From Oxytricha trifallax (Eukaryota > Ciliophora > Spirotrichea > Sporadotrichida > Oxytrichidae): a stretch of 64,000 nt of DNA. Below the pieces are notes generated by a model that did no database searches, had not been told where the DNA came from, and worked only from the letters and a program-made list of their open reading frames with translations. Where the stretch lies: contig ARYC01017525.1 in the NCBI GenBank assembly GCA_000711775.1, forward strand, positions 51,517 to 115,516, read 5' to 3'. A program made the translations under genes and the position numbers. This document shows, piece after piece, positions 39,401-51,379 of the stretch; position 1 is the first letter of the stretch; each line of letters opens with the position of its first letter.

Positions 39401-42400
39401 CTCCCATCTCGTATAAATTATGAACAGAAATTTCAATTCAAGTGGATTAAGAAGATTCCTTGAAGATGACGGATAATTTGGATAATTCCAAAGACTACTA
39501 CATGATGCACTTGTTTTCTCTTTCACAGTTGTGTAGCTAAGTTAATTGCAAGTAAACATCTACTAATCTTCAAAAGTTCAAGTAGAAAGTTGCTCAAAGA
39601 AAATGTAAATTTATTAAGCTAAAGTGCCAGTTGCAGATGCTCTAAATACACATACTGAAATTCTCAGTGTTTAGTTAAATTAAATTATTTTTCTATTGTG
39701 CATATCTTGAGCAATTATAAGACGAGAAGAAGTTGAAATTCAAGAATGCAATTGCCCAAACTGCATCAGTCCTTGTATTAAAGATATTAACTGGTTCACA
39801 AAACCTATTTAACTTTAATCAGTAAATCGTGTAAGAAAAATCCTTGCATCTTTTTGACTTACTTGGCAAAATACAGAGCACTAAACCAGTAAATTCAATG
39901 ATTTAAAACTCCACTCTTATCTTGCAAATCGAAGATTAGAAGATACTTTAAGCATAAATGGATAAGCTTAGTCTCAGAGCAATGTATTTGAAGTACGAGT
40001 ACGAGTCAAAGAACACAGAAGATCATAAAATTGATTCCTAGTCACACATAAAATCAAAGGCTGGTTTCAACAATTTCTTGAAGTATTTCTCTGTGATACA
40101 ACAAAGAGATGTTGCTACTTTCAAGCAAGTCCTCAAGGATGATTTTGAGGTTTAGACCATCAAAAAATTAAACTAGCTCAGCTAAGATCAGGCTACTATT
40201 CAAATCAAAGAGGGCAAGTTCAGTGAAATCAAGAAGCAAATAATCAAGGAGAGAGGGTAACTAAAACAACTTACAAAGACATTTGATTTTAAAAATGATA
40301 AGTAAGCTAAGCTGCTGATTCAATAAAGTAAGAAGATTTTGCTGAGTACTCTTAATGAAAGCTTCCAGCAATCTATAACATAACTGGCTTAAAGATTGTA
40401 ATTGTATTTTCATTATATCAAAACTATTATCACTAGAGTTTCTGACAAATCAACAGCACTCCTTGACTAGTTCAGCTTATTCAATCAAAGTCAAATTAAT
40501 CAATAAATATGTCTACTACCTCAAGATTAGAATAAGCCATTAAATCTTAATCAAGAGTAGACTCAAATGGAAACTCTTGGCTAACTTACCCTTGCCTACC
40601 CAGCTGTTACAGTTCCTATCCTATAATCACATCCTCAACCAAAGAGGTCTTTCGCAAATTGGCTTATAAAGGATTACATAGTCTCTTTAATGCTGATAAG
40701 AAAATTAAAGAAAGTAAATCTACCGATTTCACAACCTGAAGCTATGGAGGTTAGCTAAGAATCAAAAAATTACGAACTTAGTTATAAGCTAATCACCAAT
40801 ATATAGCCACTTGCTTCTAAGATTTCTGTTCTTGTAAATAACCTCACTTCTTATAATCACTTGATGAACATCAATGAATAAGCAGTTAAGCATCAACTTA
40901 GAACTAAGTTTATGGTTGAAGCCTTGCATGTTTTACAAAAAGCTATTAAGGATAAATCTTTGCATCAACTCATGTAAAAAAGCTTGATCTTCTCATCTTT
41001 GATGGTAATAGAATGCTTAATTAACTTCTAAGATCCAACTATTCAAAATCGCTAAGTTATCTCACAGGACAACTTCATAAATTCAATAAGAGTTGCTATC
41101 TAGAGAGACGCTACTAATAAAGATAGTTAACTCCCTGGTAGTCTGATTAGAGTAATTGATGAATTAATGGGAGATGTAATTGATGTCACTTTGGACTCAA
41201 ATTCTCTAGTAATTTAAAAGGTTGTATCCATACTTAATGTACTTGCTGAATTCATCAATAAAGTCCTTGCTCTGTTTTACTATTTTATTTTAATAACGAG
41301 AAGAAGAAGGAAGAGAAAAAAGGCAAAGATAAGAGAGGTTCGCCCAAATTATCTAAAGGTAACCCACTCGAAGAAGAAAAGAAAGATCAAAGTAGCTTAA
41401 GTGATTAATAGAGACAAGAAGTAGCGAGAGACTTAGGAGGCATGATTGATCCATTGTCAATTGCAGATAGACAGGCTTTTCATTCTGACAATGTTGGAGG
41501 AGCAGGATTCTAAAATATACAAAATCAACAAGATCAAGAGTCTGATGATGACGAGGATGATGACGGTATAATGATGGACGACGATGTCGAAGATGAAATG
41601 AATATTGATGATGGAGGAAACGCTGATGATGAAGAGGATGAAGATGATGACGACGGTGAAGATGGCGATGATATGGACGATGCCGATGGAGATGAAGAGG
41701 ACATCTACGATGATGATGATGACGATCTCTAGGCAAACGCAATCGTTATCGGTAGAAACAATGCTATCTTTGAAGAGGAAGACGAAGAAGATATGGATGA
41801 CGATGATGAAGGTTTAGATGATGAAGACGAGTAAATCATAATTGAAGAGAACAGAGCATGGGGTGCAGGCGCAGTTGCAGGAGGTAGAATTCCTTAAAGA
41901 CTCAACGATATTTTAAACCCAGTGGACGCTGCTTAAGCTAATGTAGATGCAAGAGGAAGAGCATACATTAGATTCCATGATATGAATGTCGATTTCTAAA
42001 GAAGAGGTGCCCCTCCAGGTAATGTAGTTGGTTCTAACTGGACTGAAGAAGAAGCAGAGGTTCAGAGAATTCTCACACAAATGAGAGCTCATTAATAACC
42101 AATAGTTCCACCTCCAGCTTAAATCTAAAACAATCCTTGGGATATTCAAGAGCGAGTTATACTTTAATTAGCTCCTTATAAAATTATTTTAACTTATCAA
42201 TAGTTTATTTACAGAGCAAATAGAGATGCTCCAATTGCTGACAGATAACAAGCAGTAGTTGCTTCCTGTTTTATCGATAAAATGTATGAAGGCTTAAAAC
42301 CAATCAGTGAAAGAGAGTACTTGGATATAGTTCAATAAAATAAATAGATGCTTTTAGATGAACTATTCGAAGATTAAAAAGCTTCAAATGATGGACTTTA

Positions 42401-45400
42401 AGGCAAAGAAAAAGAAGTGATTGAGAGCTTAGTAGAGATATTTTTGTATTTTTATAGTGAACGCAAGATAAGCAATAAACAATATTCACAGACGTATCGA
42501 AGATATGAATGACATAATGTTTGATATGGAAATTCCTCCTTTAGGCAATGAATTTGGAGGGCCAGTTGGAGCGAGAGCTGTGGATATGGGTATGTTTCAT
42601 AATGATCCAATGGGAGGTGCAGCTCCTTTCGGTATTGGTAACCCATTGCTAGATCCTCTTTTCATGAGACCACCTTAGGCATTTGTTGATCACAATGGCT
42701 TGCCTGTCCCTGTCCCAGGTGGATATGGAAACTTATTTGGAGGTGGAGCAGGTCTCCCTCCAAACCCCTCTGGCTTAGATAGACAGGATAACGCTCTATT
42801 CAATCACTATTTCAGAAATTAAAGCTAAGTACAGACGAACTTGAATGATGAGCTTGGACAGCAACTATTAGAAACAATGGATGTTCAATTCTAAGAGGAG
42901 AAAGTTCCAGAAGTAGAGAAGGATAAGCCAAAGACTGAAAAATTGCCAACTGAATAAATTATTGGTCTTAATATGGATATGTCAAATGATCAACTACTTA
43001 GTGGATTCTTCGCTCCAATCATTATTACTTTTAAATAAAAAATCTTAAGGAATAAATGAAAGGGTAATGTATTTAATTCTATGTTTTATACACAAATTAA
43101 TTGTATCGTAGTAATAATAGGAATGCTCCAGCATTTATTTATACATTTATTAAAAGCAGGAGGCTTGATACCTAGTTCTGTAGCCAACAACAACAATAAC
43201 GTTATCCCTCCCTTTGATATTGGTCAAGCTTTGAATATTGCTAATAATTTGCAACAGTAACAGCAGTAAGTACCCCAGTAAAACGCTGGAGGCTCCCCAA
43301 GATTCCATAGAGTCCCCTCTTAAAATGAAATACAGTAAGAAAGAGAAAGAGTGGAAGAGAGACAGAGAGAATTAAGAGAGATTATAGAGAGGTAACATCA
43401 AGACATCTAGCAAATAATCAGTCAGTAGAACAGACAAATCAGCTTCTTAAGATGTTTAGATGTAAGATGAGTAGCAACAGATTCAGCAATAAAATCAGAA
43501 TGCAATTCAACCAGTCTAAGATCAAATCAACTAAATCAATATTTCAGATGATGTCCCATAATAAGAACAGATTTAATAGTAACAATAGCAGCCTATATAA
43601 GCCTCTGCAGATTAAATTATGGTTGAAGATTAGTAATAATAAGATGATTCAATCTCTGCTTTTGATGATCAAGTTTAATAGTAGAATGTCTAGCTTTTAT
43701 AATTATAAATTTTGATTTTGTAAAGCAACCACCTGTTCATAAATGTTTTAAATATAACTTTGATATCTTGCACATTTTTTTAATTTGAATTCAGGTTGAA
43801 GAAGAGAAGAAGCAAGAATAAGTTCAGGAACCAGTCGCATCATCAGACGACAACAAGACTTTCGGTTATGATAACGATCTGCTAATTGCCCATGGACTAG
43901 ACCCAATGATTTTGCTAGAACTTCCAGAGGAGCTAAGAGTCGAGCTACTCTCCACAATTGAATTACCTCCCCCTTAAAATCCTCCAGTTGCTTAAGAATA
44001 AGCTTAGTAATAACCCAGATAAGACTAGCAAAACTAGTAAGAGGAGTAAAAGCAACAATAACCAGCTAATCAAGAAAATGACATAGCAAATGAGTTGGGA
44101 TTAGATCCTGAATTTTTGGCTAACTTACCAGAGGATATGCAATTAGAATTGATCTAAAATGCTCAATTCAGAGAGAGAAATCTTGGCAATCAATAGCAAC
44201 AGCCTCCTCAAAGAGAAGCCGAATAAATGGATATTGCTTCATTTATAGCTACAGTTGTGGATCCTGCACTTAGAAGAGAAATTTTCTCAAACATGGACGA
44301 AGCCACAGTTGCCACTCTTCCCCCTAACTTGATGGCTGAAGCCAGACGTGTCTAAGAGTAAATGAGAAACGAGAGACATAGATTCAGAGACAACTTCGAC
44401 AATACTCCCTCTTCTCTTTATAATTATTTTTTAAATGTTGATCGAAGAGTAAGAGGACTACTAGAGCAAATTGATCCAAGATACAATATGGGTGGTGGAT
44501 TAAACAGAGACGATTAAGGTGGAATGTTTGGTAGAGCTAGATATGGTGGTGGCAGAGCTGAAGAACAAAAGCAAAAACCATAAGTTGGTGGAAAAACCTT
44601 AGAAGAAGCTGTACTTGCCAGACATCAACAACTATTATATATTAAGTTAATTTTATGAATATTTAATATTTTTAAAGATAAAATAAACTTATAATTCAAT
44701 TAAAATACTGTTTAAATCTCTTCTATAAATTTTACTAATATATCATTTATTGTTTTCAAGTAACTTATTAGTTAAATTTCTAACTTTGCCAAAGCTATAT
44801 TTTTAACTTAATTAAAAAGTTATCTTGAGCAATTTACTATAAATTAATGTATTTTATAATTATTTCAAATTATTTGATATTCGAAGAGATGTCCAATGAG
44901 GATTTCGTAAGTCTCTTGACTTATCAACTCACCAATGATGAGAAAATCCTGGAACAACTTCTGCTTATCCTCATGGAAAACTAATCAGTTGAGTGCTCAA
45001 TGATCCCATGCTTACAAAATTTGATAAAGATCCACTCTAATGGACTTCCAGTCATAAGAAACAAAGTGTTAAATGCCATAACTTTCTTGCTGAAGTCAAT
45101 TGCTACTAACGACGAAGAAGCATTTAAAGCTATATACCCAAATAACACCCAATTAAATCTAGACTCACAGAAAAAGAAGAGTGCACTTATTTTGATTGGA
45201 TGTTTGAGGCTACTTTTAAGAACGAATAGAAGTCTAATGAAACATATCTTGAAAGGATTGTTTGTCAAGGATGAAAAGCAAAATGCTGCAGGCACCTCAA
45301 CAATTAAGAATAATCAAATGCTAAAGAAGCAGCACAAGTATAACTAATCTCTGCAGTAGAAAGTTTAAGAACCACAAAAACAAGATGAGATTAGTGCTTT

Positions 45401-48400
45401 CTAAGAGGATCAGATAATGACTACATCATCATCATAGAAATAAAATACAAGCTAAGTTCTACCAGCTTTAGCTGAAATATTCTATTTGATTAGAACTGAC
45501 ATGTTTAAGACTAATAAATCTATTATTTTCTTTTCAGTTTATAGCTTTTATAAATCTCTCCTAAGAAACTTATCGATGCTTATTCATTAGATCTTAAAGT
45601 AATTCGACATTGCACTTGAAGAACTTGAGCAATCAAACTCCACCATTTCAAGTGAAACAGTGCAATCCCTAGCTGAAGTTCTTTCACTCGATAGTTTGGA
45701 TCAGACCCTTATGGAAGATCTTGGTGAATTTTTATTCCAGATTTCAAAGAAAAAGAGAGAAAACTTCGATTTAATAAGTTCTTACTGTCATGAAAGAGCT
45801 ATGAACTTAGTTGATTCTTTGACCCAAAGATTGAGCTAAGTTGTTCAAAATTTCAATGAAATGAAGGGAAGAATATCTCCTGGAAAGATGCAAATTATGG
45901 AGAACTACTCACCTAGTCAATTTGGTGGAGAAAGTATTTATGAAGAGGAGAAGAGCGAATAAATGATGATTGATACTTCAACAAATCCCCTAAATGAGCT
46001 TCAAAGATAAACATCAACTGCGGAGGTAAGAAACTTATCAATTAAGCTGCAAGATGAAGATGAGAAATTACTAAAGTAACAACTTAAGATGTCAGACCAA
46101 TCTGAAATGCTCCTAAGAATACTTAAGCTGTTCAACTTATTCTATGAGAAGTTCTTCGCTCAAATAAAATAAGATAGTCTAGATCAAGAAATACCTACCG
46201 AAGAGTAGAATAAAGATAATATTCTCTAAATGGTAGATTATATTCACAGCATTTACAAGAATGAAAAGATGACTCTTTTTGTAAAGTTAGTATCAACTGT
46301 TATGAAAATAGTGTACAAGACTAACATTGAAGCTTTCGAGAATTTAACTCAATTGCTTTTCTGTGTATTTGGTCAATACTTCCCAGAAATGATTCTCTCA
46401 GTAAAAGATGAAGAGGAACAAACTAAACTTTATTTTTTATTGTTCTTCAGAAGCAGTCAAGCCAAGGGAATTAGCAAAGCAAGTATCAAATCAAGATGAT
46501 GAGTCTTGATGAATCTCAAGGTAGATAGAATAAAGTTGTGATATTCAGAAACTAAAACTACTTCAACAACCGTGTTCAAGAGATCAGTAGCTTCTGTCTA
46601 GGGAACAAAAGATTGATTAACAAGTTAATCAAATCAAAGCCAAATGTATTTAACGTAGAACTTGAAGGTCTTATTAAGTACATGCCAAACTTACTCGACT
46701 TTGACAACAAGAGAGTCTTCTTCAAGAGAGAGCTAAGCAAGCTAAAGAAGAACCAAGGATATCAAACTATCTAACTTTTCATTAGAAGAGAAGATATATT
46801 TATGGACTCTTATGCTTAGATCAGCATCAGACAGCCTGAAGAGATGAAAGGAAGAATGTAGATTCAATTTACAGGAGAAAGGGGTCAGGATGCAGGAGGT
46901 TTGACAAGAGATTTCTTCATTGAGCTTTCCAGATAAATGTTTAATCCTATGTATTCGCTATTCGTTTTGTCAAGTTCTGGATCAACTTACTACCCTAATC
47001 CCAAATCATACATTCAAGCAGATCATTTGAGATACTTCAAATTTATTGGAAGAGTCGTCGGAAAGGCTCTACTTGAAGAATGTCTCTTGGAATGTTATTT
47101 TGTCAAGTCTTTCTACAAGATTATTGAAGGGTTTAATTCATCTATATATAATTTATTCAATAAATTTAATTGACCTATTGAATAATGTTGAAATTAAGTA
47201 ATTTTCCTATCACCAATTATTACTGGAGAACCTTTGATGGTTGCAGATTTAGAAGACTTTGATAACGAGTTCTACAACAACTTGAAGTGGTGTATTGAGA
47301 ATGATATTGCAACTCTAGAAACAACATTCGTAGTGGAGCAAGACCATTTCGGAAGAACATAAGATTATGATTTGATTCCTAATGGTTCAACAATTAGTCT
47401 CAAAAATCTATTAATTTTAAATATTTCTGTCATAATTAAATTAATAAATAAATTAATATAAATTTATAAATTTTTTATTTTTTGAAAAAATTGTAATTTT
47501 ATGGTTTCTTTTTATCTAGATTAAGATTTTAACACAGCTTATGTTTCAATAATTTTATAATAAATAATTTAATATTGAGGTTAAAAGGCTTCTTTTATTA
47601 AAAATTGAATTATTAAAACTGACAATAATTAATAAAAAATTGAGGTTAAAATATGTTGTATTTATGAAAGATGCATATCTTCATTCTTTTAATTGTGAAA
47701 TCTTTTACTATGTTGAGATATGCTATAAGTTTTTAAAATGAGATTATCAACAAAATTATTTAATTATACAATAACCATTAAATAAAGTATTCTGCGGCCG
47801 GTTTCTTATTCTAATGATTTTAAAGAATAAGATTTAAATCTATAAAGAAATTTATAACTAATCAATACTAATTTTTATGATGGCTATTTAATAAGATATT
47901 ACTCTTAAAATCTCAAGGAGTTTTATTAAATCAATTTTTTCTTTAATCTATCATAATATTCTTTAAAAAATCATTATAATCATAAAGAAAACTCAATCTA
48001 TTTATATTGGATTTAATCCCTGTAACAAACGAAAATAAGAGTATGTACATTGAAAAACTTGTGCACTTCAAGCTTTACAAATGTATCTAGCAGCAAATCG
48101 ATGCATTCTTGGAAGGATTCTATGAGATGATCCCTAAAGATTTGATTGGCATTTTCAATCACAAAGAGCTTGAACTGCTTATCTCAGGTCTACCCAACTT
48201 TGACTGTAAGTTAAATTGCCATATATAATGATTTATAGTGAATGACTTGAAGCAAAACACAGAGTATCTCGGCTACAATGCTCAATCTCCCTAGGTACTC
48301 TGGATGTGGGATATACTCGAAACCTTTGACAATGAAGATCGTGCACAGTTCCTGCAGTTTGTTACAGGAAGTTCAAAGGTACCTCTCGATGGATTCAAGG

Positions 48401-48638
48401 GTCTTATGGGAATGAGAGGTCCCCAGAAATTCACAATTGCTAAGATCAAGACTGATGATATACTAAGATTGCCCTCTGGACATACATGGTAAGATTTAAA
48501 CACTTTCTATTCATTTTTATCTTAAACACTAAATATAGTTTCAATCAAATTGATATTCCTGAATACCCAAGCAAAGAAATCATGCATGAGAGAGTGCTCA
48601 CAGCAGTCAAGGAAACCAAAGGCTTTGGCTTTGCATGA
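33475..48638 (+). CDS. Giant HECT-type E3 ubiquitin ligase (HUWE1/Tom1/UPL1-like)
   Basis: This transfers ubiquitin from E2 to substrates through a catalytic Cys. It starts [14 protein letters not shown], with helical-repeat N-terminal regions like DUF908/DUF913 (34.0-37.7 kb). A UBA domain reads [20 protein letters not shown] (about 38595-38720). Then come an Asp/Glu-rich acidic tract (41520-41835), low-complexity Gln-rich parts, two UBM-like motifs ([10 protein letters not shown] about 43924; [10 protein letters not shown] about 44129), a DUF4414-like region (about 44240-44400) and HECT (about 46600-48638: [36 protein letters not shown]). The end is TGA 48636-48638. Predicted length is about 4,000 residues, within family range. 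Segments are in order, not scrambled. Many short GT-AG introns (about 33530-33565, 33912-33946, 35889-35924, 48489-48538) and several IESs interrupt it. Substrates are unknown. Confidence 0.9.
34663..35150. mobile_element. 488-bp MITE-like IES, G-rich ends, 6-bp duplication
   Basis: The ends are GGGGGAGAAGTTTCCTGCAC and the diverged inverse GTGCAGG..(C)10-type. The direct repeat AATTCT lies at 34657-34662 and 35151-35156. Precise removal reads QSIEILQKSSDT in frame within the HECT gene. The interior is AT-rich with no ORF. The end sequence resembles that of 37717-38030. Confidence 0.75.
37717..38030. mobile_element. 314-bp MITE-like IES, related ends
   Basis: Left TTTGGGAAGGGGGAAGTGTC and right inverse TTTGGGAAGGGGCGGAAGTT, flanked by TA on both sides (37715-37716 and 38031-38032). 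It lies between LSYLPK...LSLDLN and LAQHLVEFWQKV of the HECT protein. It shares GGAAGTTTCCTG with the element at 34663, but the duplication differs, so the relation needs an alignment. Confidence 0.65.
39255..39345. other. Short IES in the HECT gene with inverted borders
   Basis: ATTATTGCATAAT on the left and ATTATGCAATAAT on the right are inverted copies; ATAATAA is repeated directly at both ends and may be the pointer. Removal shifts the frame to [17 protein letters not shown], which continues the protein. Confidence 0.5.
41520..41835 (+). other. Acidic tract of the HECT ligase
   Basis: About 100 residues of almost only Asp/Glu with Met, Gly and Asn (GAT/GAC/GAA codons). Long acidic stretches at this place are typical of Tom1/HUWE1 ligases and often bind basic proteins such as histones; the role here is inferred. 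Confidence 0.8.
43025..43145. other. Probable IES or intron in the HECT gene
   Basis: An AT-rich stretch with loss of frame between SGFFAPIII and the following [19 protein letters not shown] segment. The borders are not fixed. Confidence 0.35.
43690..43795. other. Probable IES in the HECT gene upstream of the UBM motifs
   Basis: An AT-rich break between a Gln-rich segment and [19 protein letters not shown]. The borders are not fixed. Confidence 0.4.
44635..44885. other. IES of about 245 bp in the HECT gene
   Basis: A strongly AT-rich stretch between [10 protein letters not shown] and [16 protein letters not shown]. Short ATAT-type repeats at the borders could be the pointer, but the exact junction is unclear. 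Confidence 0.5.
47395..48017. other. 623-bp IES inside the HECT domain
   Basis: The pointer AAT is at 47392-47394 and 48015-48017. Joining gives [20 protein letters not shown], the HECT consensus around P(N)G...VTNENK. The content is AT-rich; no repeat structure is seen. Confidence 0.65.
48489..48538 (+). other. Phase-2 intron splitting the HECT catalytic cysteine codon
   Basis: GTAAGA...TATAG. The exon ends ACA TG and resumes T TTC AAT CAA, so Cys (TGT) of the THTCFNQ-type motif is made only after splicing. Confidence 0.8.
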
Positions 48639-50057
48639 AGAACTCAGCGAGATAAACAAGTTGGACTATTTGTTTGTCATTAAAGTGAGTAAAAGTATTA
48701 GTATTAAGTGTATTCTCAAGTTTATTATTATTTTATAATTCATTTACAACAAGTACAATAATTGAATCACCATATATTAAATCAAGAAAAAAATCATAAA
48801 ATGTTTGAACATTAAATTCAACATTAGTTTTAAATATTAATCCATTGAATAATTTCGTTAAGAATTAAATTTGTCAGATATTATAATATTATATTCGAAA
48901 TTTGTAGAGTTATAACATAAATGATATTGCTTAAACTTGATTGCATTGAAGATAAATTTAAATTTTTTTATTTATATTTATGCTTCCTATTAATTTTTTT
49001 CAAATTGATTTTAAATTAAATCTTTTTATGGAAATAGAAACCTATAATCTTTATTAATTATTTGAGAAGTTTTAAAATATACTCAGTCGCAATTTGATAC
49101 TATAAATAAATCTTTCAAATTGATATTGATTATATTAAAAAATTATTTTATGTTTATTTCTTAATTTATACATATTATTATACTATAATCTTAGTTAATC
49201 AGCCTAATAATATGGTCTTTTAAATCGTAAAATAATCAGAGGTTTAAATAAATTTTAATTTTAATTTTGATTTCTTCTATATTATATTATTCTTTAATAA
49301 CTGAATATATCGTCGATCATAAATAATTAAACCGATTTTTGGGTAAAATGATAAAGAACTTGGTTTAAAATTTATTCAATTTTTAACTCTTAGTATTGAT
49401 ATAAACAGGAATAGAATCACAAAAAAATTAAAATTTTATCATTAATTTAAGAAAAAATAGTATAAGAAGCAACATTCAATTTTGGATAAATTTCTAGTTT
49501 ACATTAAAATTTAAAAGTTAATTGAATGTGAATAAAATAAAGAAGTAAATTTAAAAAAAAAAGAAACATAATAATTTGATTTCAATCATTTTTAATTATA
49601 GATGAAAATTACTAAAATTCTAATATAATGGATTTAAAAATCTTTCGAGCTTAAATTTTATTATTTTTGTTGTAGCATTTCTTCAAAATTAATTAGCCAT
49701 TTAAAGTATCAAAAATATTTATAAATTTATTTATAGAAAAGTTATAATCTTACTATGTTTTCCTTAATTATTTAAATGATAAGTACTAAATCAAATTAAA
49801 TTACTTTAAGTAATTAAAAAATTTTAATTAAAAATAAATAAACTTTGATATAAAGTTATATTTGTATTAAGGGTTACTTGATTTAATGTAATTTTTAAAT
49901 ATTAGAATCATAGTCCGTCCTCAGAGGTACTATATTTGTTGATTTTTTGTAGGTGTTTTATGATTATTTTTAATTTTAAAAATGGAAGGACTCATTGTTG
50001 AAATTTAATCAAAATCATTGAAGTTTTTCGATTTTATTTGCTTTTTTCTTTTTATTA
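48639..50057. other. AT-rich intergenic region
   Basis: Over 1.4 kb follow the HECT stop with no convincing frame, RNA gene or repeat. The macronuclear end of the HECT chromosome should be within it. Confidence 0.4.
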
Positions 50058-50473
50058 TTGTAGAAATACATTTGAATTTGGAAAATTAATTATAATTAAA
50101 TTAATAATAAATCAAAATCGTGGCAGTTAAAGTTGGCCAATTTAAACGATCTTGGGCTCATTCGATAGAGAATTTAAAATTAGCTGGACTTTACTATTGG
50201 CGGTACTATTTTATCGCATCCCTGGAGCGAGATAACTTCACTTTAATGTGAGGGTATAATTTAATGAATTTAGAAGTGCTTACATTAAAGTCGAGTTATC
50301 TCGCTCCAGGGATGCGATAAAATAGTACCGCCAATAGTAAAGTCCAGCTAATTTTGAATTCTCTATCGAATGAGCCCAAGATCGTTTAAATTGGCCAACA
50401 TTAACTGCCACGAATTTGATTTATTATTAATTTAATTATAATTAATTTTCCAAATTCAAGTGTATTTCTACAA
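50058..50473. mobile_element. TA-flanked palindromic MITE, copy 1 (416 bp)
   Basis: The ends are TTGTAGAAATACATTTGAAT and its inverse, flanked by TA (50056-50057 and 50474-50475). The long inverted arms contain AGCTGGACTTTACTATTGGC, also in the copy at 53071. The TA duplication suggests Tc1/mariner-type mobilisation. No ORF. Confidence 0.8.
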
Positions 50474-50475
50474 TA

Positions 50476-51375
50476 TTCTTTTTTACCTCGAATTTGTTTT
50501 TATAGATTACTCTTAAACATTTAATAATTTAAATAACTAAAAAAATTGACATTCTCATATTTGTATTCTTTAGATGTTAAGTCAACAACTATAATTTATC
50601 ATAATGATACAAAATTTATATTAAAGTAATTAACTTCAATTTAATCGCGATCATTGGAGTTTTTCTTTTGATTGAGAGTTGGTAAATGCATTAAAGATCT
50701 CTTTTTTCGTGGATTTTATTGTTTCCCAGTATTATTTTCAAAATTGCTTTATAAAGAGTAAATCGCTATCTTACCATTCTAACCAAATGTAAAAGGTACT
50801 TTTTCACTTGATTCCAGTTAACTAATATGCTAAGAAAACTTCTCATCATCTGATCCGTTAAACTGGTATATATTGTTTTAGGGGAGTGAGTTATTCTAGC
50901 AAAATTTAGCACGAAGTTTCTTAAAAAGCTAAACTATTGTATCTTTTATGTTAAAGCCTCCACGAATTATCAAGTTTAATAAATGAACTGAGAAGTTCAA
51001 TGCAAAGATAGCGATAGGGAAGTAACCTAGATCATACTTAGTAATTAAATTAAAATATTATTATTAGTTTCATCGGGTTGAGTGCATCAATGATAGGGTA
51101 GGAGTTAAGAGACAGCTGCTCGGATCTCAAATTGGAGTCTATTTGCTGAAGAAAAAAGGAAAAAACCCTGCATAAGATATACTACAGCTAAATATCACTC
51201 GGGGTTATCCCCCCCCCACTCACCAAGCCAAACAATAAGTCTTTGCCGAGAAGGGGTTTTACCTGAACATAAGCACTCACTAAAGATGAAGCAAATGGAG
51301 AAAGCGATCAGAGAAAGCATATTAAGTAGAGAAAGAATACATGAGACCTACCAAAAGCAATCGGTGAATGTGCGC
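50476..51375. other. Spacer with a patch of higher GC
   Basis: The stretch 51050-51375 is less AT-rich than its surroundings and may hold the C-terminal end of the reverse-strand gene or another MDS. No domain is recognised. Confidence 0.3.
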
Positions 51376-51379
51376 GGTG

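Noticed and set aside
41353..41742. Histidine-rich reverse-strand ORF
   Set aside because: Shadow of the Asp/Glu-rich acidic tract of the HECT gene on the other strand.
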